NCBI GenBank assembly: GCA_000436975.1
Contig: HG000334.1
Location: 59,206 to 83,614 of the forward strand
Direction of reading: 5' to 3'
Length of the DNA: 24,409 bases
Origin: Clostridium sp. CAG:1000
GTDB taxonomy: Bacteria; Bacillota_I; Bacilli_A; RF39; UBA660
Shown here one piece after another: positions 8,280 through 15,811 of this stretch (its first letter is position 1; each line of letters begins with the position of its first letter). The notes beneath the pieces were generated by a model that saw only the letters and a list, made by a program, of their open reading frames with translations, was not told where the DNA came from and made no database searches. The translations under genes and the position numbers were made by a program.

Positions 8280-9053
8280 ATGGATAAGGATAAAGTGAAA
8301 ATATTAATTGGTGTAATAATATTAGTGGTAGCTATAATATTAAGATTATTTTTAGATAATAAGACTCCAGATAAACTTCCAAATGAAAAATATATAGTTT
8401 TTGATAATTATCTAACTATAACAGTGTTTAATGATACTGTAAGAGAAGTAAATGCAATTCCAGGTGACTTATTAAAAACAAAATTTAACATTTTTGTTGA
8501 CGGCACATATATTGGTAAATACTATCTTAGAAACCTTGATGATGGTGTTAAGTTATTAGATGATGATAGTAATAATATTAAGTATAATGGAAATTTAGTT
8601 GCTAATAACTTCGATAGTCAAATTAGGGTATCTAATTTGGAGATCGAAAGAACATCTTCTGCTGATTATGATATAGCCAATAAGATTCTTAGTGATGAAG
8701 GTATATCTACAGTTTTTAATGGATCAAATGCTAATTATATTAAATATAAAGCTGATTTTAATGGCGACGGCAACTATGAATATATATATTCTTTATCTAA
8801 TATGCTAAGAGATGTTAAAGAAGGGTATTCATTTATATTTACTTATAACAATAATAAATATAATATAATTGCTAAGGATATCGACGTTGGTCAAGAAGGG
8901 TATGAACTATCAATCTCTAATATTTTAGATATTAATGGTGATAATACGCTAGATATAGTACTTGCAAAATCTAAATATGGAAACTTAACTGAATGTTATG
9001 AAATATATAAGTCAAACAATATGGTATTTAAAAAAATAAAAGGATGTAAATGA
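8280..9053 (+). CDS. Membrane-anchored extracytoplasmic protein with two DxNGD repeats
   Basis: ATG at 8280 follows GGAGGG (8269-8274) and lies one base after the stop of the previous gene; a longer in-frame start at 8253 lies inside that gene and is rejected. The 257-residue product has one N-terminal membrane helix (about 7-25) and an exterior domain. Two loops, DFNGDGNYEYIY (159-170) and DINGDNTLDIVLA (217-229), resemble the Ca-binding loops of FG-GAP/VCBS-type repeats. The rest, rich in beta-type alternation, was not recognised. As the last gene of the operon, directly after the wall hydrolase, it is probably an accessory surface component of the secretion-like complex. Such repeats often mediate adhesion or protein contacts; that role is inferred. 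Confidence 0.7.
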   Translation: MDKDKVKILIGVIILVVAIILRLFLDNKTPDKLPNEKYIVFDNYLTITVFNDTVREVNAIPGDLLKTKFNIFVDGTYIGKYYLRNLDDGVKLLDDDSNNIKYNGNLVANNFDSQIRVSNLEIERTSSADYDIANKILSDEGISTVFNGSNANYIKYKADFNGDGNYEYIYSLSNMLRDVKEGYSFIFTYNNNKYNIIAKDIDVGQEGYELSISNILDINGDNTLDIVLAKSKYGNLTECYEIYKSNNMVFKKIKGCK

Positions 9054-9070
9054 CATTTATATCTTTTTTT
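9038..9070 (+). terminator. Intrinsic terminator closing the secretion-like operon
   Basis: A 14-bp stem, 9038-9051 with 9055-9068, has a GAC loop and two G·U pairs, and its 3' arm runs into a T-rich tract. The stop codon of the preceding gene sits at the loop. Confidence 0.75.
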
Positions 9071-9092
9071 CTTTTATAATAATAAAATAATA

Positions 9093-9124
9093 AAAAAATA
9101 ATGAAAAAATAATGAAAAAATAAT
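9093..9124 (+). repeat. Phased 11-bp A-tract repeat upstream of the VirD4 gene
   Basis: AAAAAATAATG occurs at 9093-9103 and 9104-9114, with a third copy lacking its last G at 9115-9124. The 11-bp period places A-tracts on one helix face, which is expected to bend DNA. The second and third copies contribute the -35 box of the following promoter. Confidence 0.7.
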
Positions 9125-9140
9125 TTTTATATAGTATAAT
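9112..9140 (+). promoter_or_regulatory. Promoter of the VirD4-like gene
   Basis: ATGAAA at 9112-9117 (4 of 6 to consensus) and TATAAT at 9135-9140 are 17 nt apart, with the A-tract repeat upstream in UP-element position. The ATG at 9161 has GAGGTG before it. Confidence 0.6.
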
Positions 9141-9160
9141 GTTATTGTATGAGGTGACGT

Positions 9161-11449
9161 ATGAAATTAAAATTTAGAGCTGATAAAAAAGATATTGTTA
9201 TATTTTTGATATTTTGTGTGGTTTTATTATATTTAATAGCAATAGCTGTACTTAACTTAAATAGTTTTGCTACCGAGGGAGAGTTTAGAGGCTTAAATCC
9301 TTTTCCTGCATTCTCAAAAGAATTTATTCTACCAACACTAGTATTTTATATTTTATCACTAGTAGCTATTATAGCAGGTTGTTCGTCATTATTTTTTGAT
9401 AGAGAAGAAGGTTTTGGTATAACAACGGAAAAGAAAACAAAAAACGATGGTTATTCTAAATTAATGTCTGAATCTGATATGAAAAAAGATTATGGTGTAA
9501 AGAAGGTACATTTAAAAGATGATTCATATGATGCTGGTGGTATACCAATCATTAATAATGGAAAAGATGCATGGGTAGATGATAATGGACAACCTCATGC
9601 TTTAATAATGGGAGCTTCTGGTTCAGGTAAAACTCAAGCTTTTATGTTTCCATTAATAAGGATATTAGGAAGACACGGAGAAAGTATGATTGTAACAGAC
9701 CCTAAAGGTGAATTATACGAAAAATGTGGTGAATTACTTAAAGAAAAAGGTTATAAAATAATTCTATTAAATTTCCGTGATCCTAAAGAAGGCGCAGCAT
9801 GGAATCCGTTTAGTTATCCATATAGAGTATATAAAGAGGGTAATGCTGATAAAGCAAATGAACTATTGCAAGACTTAGCAAACAATATTTTGATTGACCC
9901 AAACAATAAGGCAGAACCATTTTGGGAACAAACAGCATCAAACTTCTTTACTGGTTTATCGCTTGGACTTTTTGATGATGCAACTGAAGAAGAAATTAAT
10001 ATTAACAGCATTAATATGATGGCTGAAGTTGGTGAAGATAGAATAGGTGCCTCTAATTATATTAAAGAATATTTTAAAAGCAAGGGCGAACTTTCTCCTG
10101 CTTATATAGCAGCAGCCTCTTGTATTAATGCTCCAAATGAAACACGTGGTGGAATTATGTCTACATTTAGAACAAAGACTAGAATATTTTCTTCACAAGA
10201 GGCATTATCTGAAATGCTTTCATATAGTGACTTTGATATTAGAGATATAGGTAAAGAAAAAACTGCAGTGTTTTTAAAAGTACATGATGAAAAAACTACT
10301 TACCATGCTCTTGCAACCATTTTTGTAAAACAGGCTTATGAAGCTTTAATCGCTGTTGCCCAAACATGTCCAGGATTAAAACTTCCTTATAGAACTAATT
10401 TTATTTTAGATGAGTTTGCTAATATGCCTGCTCTTAAAGATGTAGAATCTATGATTACAGCATCAAGATCAAGAAATATGAGATTTAATTTTGTTATTCA
10501 AAATTTCTCACAATTAAATAAAGTATATGGTAAAGATGTTGCTGAGACTATAAAAGGTAACTGTGGAAATTTTGTATATATCATGAGTACTGAACTTGCT
10601 GCATTAGAAGAAATTAGTAAACTACTTGGCGATCAGAAACCTGAGAAAACCGAAAAAGATAAACCAGCCCCACCAATTAGACCATTATTCACAGTAAGTG
10701 ACTTACAAGCTCTAAAAGAAGGAGAAGTAATTATTAATAGATTTAGAAGTATGCCTTTTAAAACAAAATTAACTTATGATTGGAAAATTGATTGGGGTAA
10801 AAAATATAATGAAATGACATATGAACAAAGGCCTAATCGTGAGGTTAAAGTATTCGATTTAAAACAATTCGTAATTAAATTGAGAGAAGAACAAAGTGCA
10901 AATATGAATCCTACTGGAAATATTATAACTGGGATGCCTAATATACCTGGTTTTAATCCAATGGCTGGAGGTTTTCCAATGCCAGGAAATAGACCTACGA
11001 ATAATATGTCATCAAGTTTAGATGAGTATGTTAAAAGACTAGATGAAAAGATAGCTGAATTAGAAAGAGAGGAAGCAGAAGAGAAAGCAAGAATTGAAGC
11101 TGAAAATAAAAATAAGGAAAAAGAAATTTCTGATAATAAATTCAAAACTGAAAATGATATAACACAAGAAATAAATAGTATTTTGGATGATAAGAAAATT
11201 GAATCCGAAACTAAAGAAGCTAAGAACGAGCCAGTCGAAGCTCCAAAAGCAAATTACTTTAATACTATTGAACCTGAAGAATTGCCTAGAGAAAATGTAG
11301 TTCCTAAAGAAGAGAATAATGCTTCAAAAGAAGACAAACCTCTTGTTGAAAAGCCAAAAATTAACGTTGATGTAGATAGCGTTGTAATCAATAACAAATC
11401 TAATAATGATGATTTCTTTGATGACTTCTTTGGAGGTGAAGACGAATAA
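9161..11449 (+). CDS. virD4: VirD4/TraG-family coupling ATPase
   Basis: This 762-residue protein is the type IV coupling ATPase that selects and feeds substrates to the secretion channel. Two N-terminal membrane helices (about 9-31 and 52-75) precede the ATPase. Walker A GASGSGKTQ lies at 151-159, TDPKGELYE follows, then AAWNPFSYPYR, and Walker B FILDEFANMP with D417-E418. RSRNMRFNFVIQNFSQL and the C-terminal FTVSDLQALKEGEVII complete the family core by about residue 580. Residues about 600-762 form an unusual extension: a Met/Pro/Gly-rich linker, a charged coiled-coil stretch (EEAEEKARIEAENK) and an acidic end, DDFFDDFFGGEDE. Such tails may recruit substrates or partners. It has its own promoter and terminator, separated from the VirB-like operon, so its level may be set independently. 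A chromosome-partition or FtsK-type role is unlikely given the TraG-specific motifs. Confidence 0.93.
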   Translation: MKLKFRADKKDIVIFLIFCVVLLYLIAIAVLNLNSFATEGEFRGLNPFPAFSKEFILPTLVFYILSLVAIIAGCSSLFFDREEGFGITTEKKTKNDGYSKLMSESDMKKDYGVKKVHLKDDSYDAGGIPIINNGKDAWVDDNGQPHALIMGASGSGKTQAFMFPLIRILGRHGESMIVTDPKGELYEKCGELLKEKGYKIILLNFRDPKEGAAWNPFSYPYRVYKEGNADKANELLQDLANNILIDPNNKAEPFWEQTASNFFTGLSLGLFDDATEEEININSINMMAEVGEDRIGASNYIKEYFKSKGELSPAYIAAASCINAPNETRGGIMSTFRTKTRIFSSQEALSEMLSYSDFDIRDIGKEKTAVFLKVHDEKTTYHALATIFVKQAYEALIAVAQTCPGLKLPYRTNFILDEFANMPALKDVESMITASRSRNMRFNFVIQNFSQLNKVYGKDVAETIKGNCGNFVYIMSTELAALEEISKLLGDQKPEKTEKDKPAPPIRPLFTVSDLQALKEGEVIINRFRSMPFKTKLTYDWKIDWGKKYNEMTYEQRPNREVKVFDLKQFVIKLREEQSANMNPTGNIITGMPNIPGFNPMAGGFPMPGNRPTNNMSSSLDEYVKRLDEKIAELEREEAEEKARIEAENKNKEKEISDNKFKTENDITQEINSILDDKKIESETKEAKNEPVEAPKANYFNTIEPEELPRENVVPKEENNASKEDKPLVEKPKINVDVDSVVINNKSNNDDFFDDFFGGEDE

Positions 11450-11466
11450 CAATTCGTCTTTTTTTT
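11439..11466 (+). terminator. Intrinsic terminator of the VirD4-like gene
   Basis: AAGACGAAT (11439-11447) and ATTCGTCTT (11452-11460) form a perfect 9-bp stem with loop AACA, followed by a T tract to 11466. It overlaps the stop codon. Confidence 0.9.
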
Positions 11467-11489
11467 CATAATATATAATAGGTGATATT

Positions 11490-11705
11490 ATGAAAATAAT
11501 AGATGTTAGTGATAAATTTATTTATAATGAAGAGCATATTAATGGAAGTGTAAATATCCCATATGATAGGCTAATTAATAATTATAGATACTATTTAAAT
11601 AAAAATGATACATATTATATTTATTGTAAAAGTGGAAAATTAAGTAAAAGAGCAGTTGCTATATTATCATCTTTAGGGTATAAAGTTTTTTATCTTGAAA
11701 AATAA
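11490..11705 (+). CDS. Short rhodanese-like domain protein
   Basis: The 71-residue product resembles the C-terminal two-thirds of a rhodanese domain: IIDVSD, EEHINGSVNIPYDRL, then YIYCKSGKLSKRAVAIL with the active-site C46, and LGYKVFYLEK. Rhodaneses carry sulfur as a Cys persulfide. The protein is shorter than the roughly 100 residues of a typical single-domain rhodanese but has all the core strands. GGTGAT precedes the ATG. The active-site loop CKSGKLS lacks the usual Arg two residues after Gly. A cytoplasmic sulfur-transfer role is likely but the substrate is unknown. Confidence 0.75.
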   Translation: MKIIDVSDKFIYNEEHINGSVNIPYDRLINNYRYYLNKNDTYYIYCKSGKLSKRAVAILSSLGYKVFYLEK

Positions 11706-11723
11706 TACTAAATATAATAAAAT
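11695..11723 (+). promoter_or_regulatory. Putative promoter of the VTT-family gene
   Basis: TTGAAA at 11695-11700 and TAAAAT at 11718-11723 are 17 nt apart; the -35 box overlaps the end of the rhodanese-like gene. A TATAAT at 11713-11718 is an alternative -10 without a matching -35. Confidence 0.45.
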
Positions 11724-11738
11724 TAAAATGGTGAAAAA

Positions 11739-12323
11739 ATGATAGATTTTATAATGAATATTTTTGATGGCATTATGTCTTTTATTGAATATAACGGAGT
11801 TGTTGGAGCATTAGTAGGATGCATCTTAATTTTAATTGAATCTATTTTCCCTGTACTACCTTTAGTTGCATTTATAACTATAAATTTTTTGGTATTCGGG
11901 AAATTATTAGGTTTTATTTTATCTTGGGTATTTACTATAGCCGGTTGTATCATGTCCTATTTTATATTCAAAAAAGGATTTGGAAATAAATTTGAAAAGT
12001 TAACTGAAGATAAAGCAACATTAAAAAAATATAAGCATCTATTTAAAAACATTTCAGTTACACAATTAGTTTTACTAATTGCAATGCCATTTACACCGGC
12101 ATTTATGGTTAACATTGCTGCCGGACTAGTTAAAATGGATTTTAAAAAATTTTTAACAGGTTTAGTAATTGGTAAAATTTCTTTGGTATACTTTTGGGGA
12201 TTTGTTGGAACATCATTTATTGATAGTTTTAAGAGTCCTATAATATTAGTTAAAATAGCTATATTGTTAGTTCTTTCGTACGTTGTAACAATTCTTGTGA
12301 ATAAATTATTAAAAATTAAATAG
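11739..12323 (+). CDS. VTT/TVP38/DedA-family membrane protein
   Basis: This 194-residue polytopic protein has the DedA/VTT layout: an N-terminal amphipathic helix, a hydrophobic stretch with IESIFPVLPLVAF (the E-x(4)-P-x-LP motif at about 32-41), a re-entrant region, and AMPFTPAFMVNIAAGLVKMDFKKF in the middle of the protein, followed by C-terminal helices. DedA/VTT proteins act as lipid scramblases; several move undecaprenyl phosphate back across the membrane, which fits the presence of uppP nearby. GGTGAAAA precedes the ATG. The lipid substrate cannot be told from sequence. Confidence 0.82.
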   Translation: MIDFIMNIFDGIMSFIEYNGVVGALVGCILILIESIFPVLPLVAFITINFLVFGKLLGFILSWVFTIAGCIMSYFIFKKGFGNKFEKLTEDKATLKKYKHLFKNISVTQLVLLIAMPFTPAFMVNIAAGLVKMDFKKFLTGLVIGKISLVYFWGFVGTSFIDSFKSPIILVKIAILLVLSYVVTILVNKLLKIK

Positions 12324-12349
12324 ACTTTATTCTTTCTATTTGTTAAAAT
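12321..12349 (+). promoter_or_regulatory. Promoter of rmuC
   Basis: TAGACT at 12321-12326 and TAAAAT at 12344-12349 are 17 nt apart, 16 nt before the ATG at 12366. Confidence 0.5.
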
Positions 12350-12365
12350 TATTATGGTGATTATA

Positions 12366-13442
12366 ATGGATTATGTAATAATAGGAATTTTAATATTAAT
12401 TGTTATACTATTAGTTGTTTTAATAATAAGAAAAAATAATAATAGTGAACTTAATGAAAAACTTTCAAGGACAGAAATTAATTTAATTAAAGAAATAGGG
12501 GATTTTAAACATGATTTTGCTAGTGGTCTAAATAAAGACTTTAATATTCTAAATGATCGAATTGAAAAGAAATTAAATATGATTAACGATAAGGTAAATG
12601 AAAAACTCGAAGATAATTTTGAAAAAACAAATAAAACATTTTCAAATGTTTTAGAAAGACTTGCTAAAATTGATGAAGCACAAAAAAAGATAGATGGATT
12701 AAGTACGGAAATAGTATCGCTCGAGAGTATTTTGACAGATAAAAAAAGTCGCGGTATATTTGGAGAGGTTAATCTTTATCATATATTATCATCTATATTT
12801 GGAGAAAAAAATGATAAAATTTATAGAACACAATATACACTACCTAATTCGTATATAGCTGATGCAATTGTTTTTGGACCAGAGCCTTTAGGTACGATAT
12901 GCATTGATTCTAAGTTTCCACTTGAAAATTATAGAAGACTTGTAGAGAAAGGCTTAAGTGATAGAGAAAAGGAACTTAGAAGTAAGCTATTTGAAGCTGA
13001 TGTAAAAAAGCATATTGATGCTATATCAACAAAATATATAATACCAGGTGTTACAAGTGATCAGGCTATTATGTTCTTGCCAGCAGAAGCAATTTTTGCA
13101 GAGATAAATGCATACCATACCTCTTTAGTAAAATATGCAGCTTCTAAGAAAGTATGGATAACATCTCCTACTACTATTATGGGCTTATTAACAATTATTC
13201 AATCTGTATTGATGGGTCTTGAAAGAGATAAATACACATCAGTAATACATGAAGAATTAAATAAATTAGGAGTCGAATTTGGTCGTTATAGAGAAAGATG
13301 GGATAAACTATCAAGAACAATGCAAACAGTTAATAATGACGTTGAAAACATTCATAAAACAACTGAAAAAATTACCAAAAGATTTGATTCTATAAATAAT
13401 GTAAAAATTGAAAATAATGATATTAACTCAATTGAACAATAA
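12366..13442 (+). CDS. rmuC: RmuC-family DNA recombination protein
   Basis: ATG at 12366 is preferred over an in-frame ATG at 12354 because GGTGAT lies 5-10 nt before it. The 358-residue product has an N-terminal membrane helix (about 3-22), a coiled-coil stretch (about 28-115) and the RmuC domain with SRGIFGEVNLYHIL, FGPEPLGTICIDSKFPLENYRRL, VTSDQAIMFLPAEAIFAEI and KVWITSPTTIMGLL. RmuC proteins limit inversion-type rearrangements at short inverted repeats and are related to restriction-endonuclease folds; IDSKFP fits the nuclease-like core (Asp and Lys). The gene ends at a shared palindromic terminator facing uppP. Confidence 0.92.
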   Translation: MDYVIIGILILIVILLVVLIIRKNNNSELNEKLSRTEINLIKEIGDFKHDFASGLNKDFNILNDRIEKKLNMINDKVNEKLEDNFEKTNKTFSNVLERLAKIDEAQKKIDGLSTEIVSLESILTDKKSRGIFGEVNLYHILSSIFGEKNDKIYRTQYTLPNSYIADAIVFGPEPLGTICIDSKFPLENYRRLVEKGLSDREKELRSKLFEADVKKHIDAISTKYIIPGVTSDQAIMFLPAEAIFAEINAYHTSLVKYAASKKVWITSPTTIMGLLTIIQSVLMGLERDKYTSVIHEELNKLGVEFGRYRERWDKLSRTMQTVNNDVENIHKTTEKITKRFDSINNVKIENNDINSIEQ

Positions 13443-13443
13443 A

Positions 13444-13469
13444 AAAAGGAAACTTTAAAGTTTCCTTTT
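13444..13469. terminator. Bidirectional terminator between rmuC and uppP
   Basis: A perfect 26-bp palindrome, AAAAGGAAACTTT and its reverse complement, has A and T runs on either side, so it works for both convergent genes. Confidence 0.9.
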
Positions 13470-13473
13470 AATA

Positions 13474-14286
13474 TTATAATAAAGTTATTACTAAAATACC
13501 CAATATTAAACAATAAATACTAAAATAAATAAGTTTACCATCTGATACAGCTTTTTTAAACCAACGAAGAGTGTAATACGAAACTATTAGTGATGATGCG
13601 AAGCCTAAGAAATATGGAATAATCAAACCACTTATATTATTTTGACTAATCATATCTTTTACTCCAAGTAACATAGTTCCTAAACTTATTGGAATGTATA
13701 GCATAAACGAATATTTTAAAGCAGGTTTTCTTTTGATATCTCTAAACAAAGCAGCTATTAGAGTACTACCACTTCTACTAATTCCAGGGACTAATGCAAT
13801 TACTTGAACGAATCCGATAAACAATGCATCTTTTAAAGTAAGATCATTGTCATCTTTTTTTCCTTTAATATCTTTTACAATAAATAAGAATATGGCTGTT
13901 ATTATAAATGATATTCCTATTAGTAATGTAGAAGTTCCTAATACATCTTCAATAAAATCTTTAAGAAGAAATCCAGCAATTCCGACCGGTATACATCCAA
14001 GAACAATTAGCCAGCAATAATTATATTCTTTTTTATATTTCTTATCTTTAGTAGTAATATATTTAAAGAAACTCGTTATTAAACTAACTATGTCTTTCCA
14101 ATAGATAATAAGTATTGCGATTAAACTACCAAAATTAACAATTATTTCAAAGTTCAAATCGCCAAGAGGCCCAGATGTATTTAATATTTTCTTAAGTATG
14201 AAAACGTGTCCGCTAGAAGAAATAGGTAATGGCTCGGTAAAACCTTGCACTATTCCCAATATTATGTATTTTATTATATTTATCAT
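13474..14286 (-). CDS. uppP: Undecaprenyl-diphosphatase UppP (BacA)
   Basis: This 270-residue polytopic membrane enzyme dephosphorylates undecaprenyl pyrophosphate to recycle the lipid carrier for peptidoglycan and other wall polymers; its family gives bacitracin resistance. The two signature motifs are intact: GFTEPLPISSSGH near the N-terminus (E18, S23-S25, H27) and PGISRSGST at 167-175 with R171. Length and hydrophobic pattern are standard. AAGGTGAT lies upstream of the ATG (complement), and a TATAAT box is visible on the minus strand at 14303-14308. It is convergent with rmuC and divergent from the following small gene. Confidence 0.96.
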   Translation of the reverse strand: MINIIKYIILGIVQGFTEPLPISSSGHVFILKKILNTSGPLGDLNFEIIVNFGSLIAILIIYWKDIVSLITSFFKYITTKDKKYKKEYNYCWLIVLGCIPVGIAGFLLKDFIEDVLGTSTLLIGISFIITAIFLFIVKDIKGKKDDNDLTLKDALFIGFVQVIALVPGISRSGSTLIAALFRDIKRKPALKYSFMLYIPISLGTMLLGVKDMISQNNISGLIIPYFLGFASSLIVSYYTLRWFKKAVSDGKLIYFSIYCLILGILVITLL

Positions 14287-14354
14287 TTTATCACCTTAAT
14301 TAATTATATACTATTTTTATTAAAAGATAAATATAATTTAATGAGGTAATTAAT

Positions 14355-14570
14355 ATGAAAAAATTCTTTTTCTTTGCTGCAGGAGTTTTTTTTACTTCAT
14401 ATGGCCTAACATTTATAATTATATATTTAAATTTACTTAACATGGGATATACGTTTTTTGGATATATAAAATATATATTAACTCATTTTGAATGCTTAAT
14501 AATTATATTGGGAATAATATTATTGTATTTATCATTTGAAAGGAAGGATAAAAATGAACTATACTTATAA
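14355..14570 (+). CDS. Small two-helix membrane protein, unknown
   Basis: The 71-residue product has two hydrophobic helices (about 4-28 and 46-64) and a charged C-terminal tail. GAGGT at 14343-14347 and TATAAT at 14332-14337 precede the ATG, so it looks like a real gene. The next gene starts inside its last codons. I do not recognise a family. Small membrane proteins like this often regulate a partner, but nothing here names one. Confidence 0.6.
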   Translation: MKKFFFFAAGVFFTSYGLTFIIIYLNLLNMGYTFFGYIKYILTHFECLIIILGIILLYLSFERKDKNELYL

Positions 14571-15156
14571 TGTAACTGTAAATTTTAATGAAAACCTAAT
14601 AAATTTTTATGAATGGAATAAGGATGATAATATTAAAAAGCTAAATAAAACTTTGGTATATTTAGTTGACTTAAAAACATATAAAGATATCATCAACAAA
14701 AATATTAAAGTGACTAAATCATTTCTTGACAACTTATTAACTACTGATTATACATGTATATTTACAACAGAAATTGATTCTATATGCGTAAAATTTGATA
14801 AAGATGGGTATATAAAATTACTAAGTAAGTTACTTCTTTTAGAAGAAAGAGACATACTAGATGATTTAACAGCATCAAATCAAATAGTTTTAAAATATAA
14901 AAAATTATCAAATAAACAAACTAACTATTCTGAATATACTAGATATGAAAGACAAAACATAGAGAAAATATTAAACTTTTTAAATAAGGAAAAAGATAAT
15001 ACTTCATTAATAAATTATATGTATTATGAGTGGTTCGATTCAACTAAAAGCAACAATAAATATAATGATTTATCAACAGTTGTAACTCAATCATATTGTG
15101 AAAAACACGATAAACTTTTGAAAGTGATTGATTTATTAAATTGTAACAATGTATAA
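14554..15156 (+). CDS. Hypothetical cytoplasmic protein, possibly UPF0736/YjbA-like
   Basis: ATG at 14554 follows GGAAGG (14542-14547) and gives 200 residues; an earlier TTG at 14536 has no site. It overlaps the preceding gene by 17 nt, suggesting coupling. The protein is soluble, Lys/Asn/Asp-rich, with an N-terminal VTVNFNENLINFYEWNKDD segment that weakly recalls the YjbA/UPF0736 opening (strand, then F-x-EW-x-(K/D)-D), a CIFTTEIDSICVKFDKDGY sheet-like centre and helical C-terminal half. The family suggestion is a weak memory-based resemblance. The function is unknown. Confidence 0.55.
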   Translation: MNYTYNVTVNFNENLINFYEWNKDDNIKKLNKTLVYLVDLKTYKDIINKNIKVTKSFLDNLLTTDYTCIFTTEIDSICVKFDKDGYIKLLSKLLLLEERDILDDLTASNQIVLKYKKLSNKQTNYSEYTRYERQNIEKILNFLNKEKDNTSLINYMYYEWFDSTKSNNKYNDLSTVVTQSYCEKHDKLLKVIDLLNCNNV

Positions 15157-15194
15157 AAAAAGATAAAAAGTTAATAATATAAATGGAGGAAACT

Positions 15195-15740
15195 ATGAAA
15201 AAAATAATATTAATAATAATGTCAATTTTACTTTTACCTGCATGCACAATCTCAAACAACCCATCATCAAAAGTTAAAGAGTATTTAAATCAATATAATA
15301 ATTTAAGTGATAGTGTAAAGCTTGATTTAGAATCAAAAGTTGCATCCGAAAATTTATCCGATGAAAACAAAAAAGTCTATAAGGATTTGCTAACTAAACA
15401 ATATAGAAATATGAAATATGAAATTAAAGATGAAACAATAAATGGTGATGAGGCTAACGTTAAAGTAAACATAACTGTTTTAGATTATTATAAAGGTCAA
15501 AAAGCAGCAGATGAATATGCAAAAAGTAATCCAAAAGAGTTTTATAATGATAATCAAATATTTAATAATGAATCATTTAACACATACAAATTGAAACAAA
15601 TGAGTAAAGTAAAAGATACTGTAAATTATGACATAACATTTAATTTAAATAAAGTGGATGGACAATGGAAATTGGAATCACCTGATAGAATTACATTAGA
15701 AAAAATTCACGGTTTATATGATTATACAAGCAATAATTAA
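15195..15740 (+). CDS. Lipoprotein with NTF2-like domain
   Basis: ATG at 15195 follows GGAGG (15185-15189). The 181-residue product has a lipoprotein signal peptide, KKIILIIMSILLLPAC, with C17 as the lipidation site (LPAC is an acceptable lipobox). The exterior part has a helical start (about 28-70), YEIKDETINGDEANVKVNITVLDYY and VNYDITFNLNKVDGQWKL, a pattern of NTF2-like fold lipoproteins with a final VDGQWK strand. No enzymatic motif was seen. Role unknown; probably wall- or membrane-associated binding. Confidence 0.8.
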   Translation: MKKIILIIMSILLLPACTISNNPSSKVKEYLNQYNNLSDSVKLDLESKVASENLSDENKKVYKDLLTKQYRNMKYEIKDETINGDEANVKVNITVLDYYKGQKAADEYAKSNPKEFYNDNQIFNNESFNTYKLKQMSKVKDTVNYDITFNLNKVDGQWKLESPDRITLEKIHGLYDYTSNN

Positions 15741-15752
15741 GCTTGTTTTTTT
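15726..15752 (+). terminator. Intrinsic terminator of the lipoprotein gene
   Basis: ACAAGC (15726-15731) pairs with GCTTGT (15741-15746) and is followed by seven T. The stop codon lies in the loop. Confidence 0.75.
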
Positions 15753-15757
15753 ATTGA

Positions 15758-15786
15758 TTGACTAAACTAATTATTATTACTATAAT
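15758..15786 (+). promoter_or_regulatory. Promoter of the CinA-C gene
   Basis: TTGACT at 15758-15763 and TATAAT at 15781-15786 are 17 nt apart, 11 of 12 consensus bases, directly after the lipoprotein terminator. Confidence 0.75.
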
Positions 15787-15811
15787 ATTCTTAAGTAATG
15801 GGTGTGATATT

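Noticed and set aside
10774..11145. Minus-strand frame in the VirD4 tail
   Set aside because: Antisense shadow of a well-supported gene without start signals.
12317..12343. Hairpin AAATAGA/TCTATTT after the VTT gene as a terminator
   Set aside because: The stem is AT-rich, the loop is long and no T tract follows; the stretch is better explained as the rmuC promoter.
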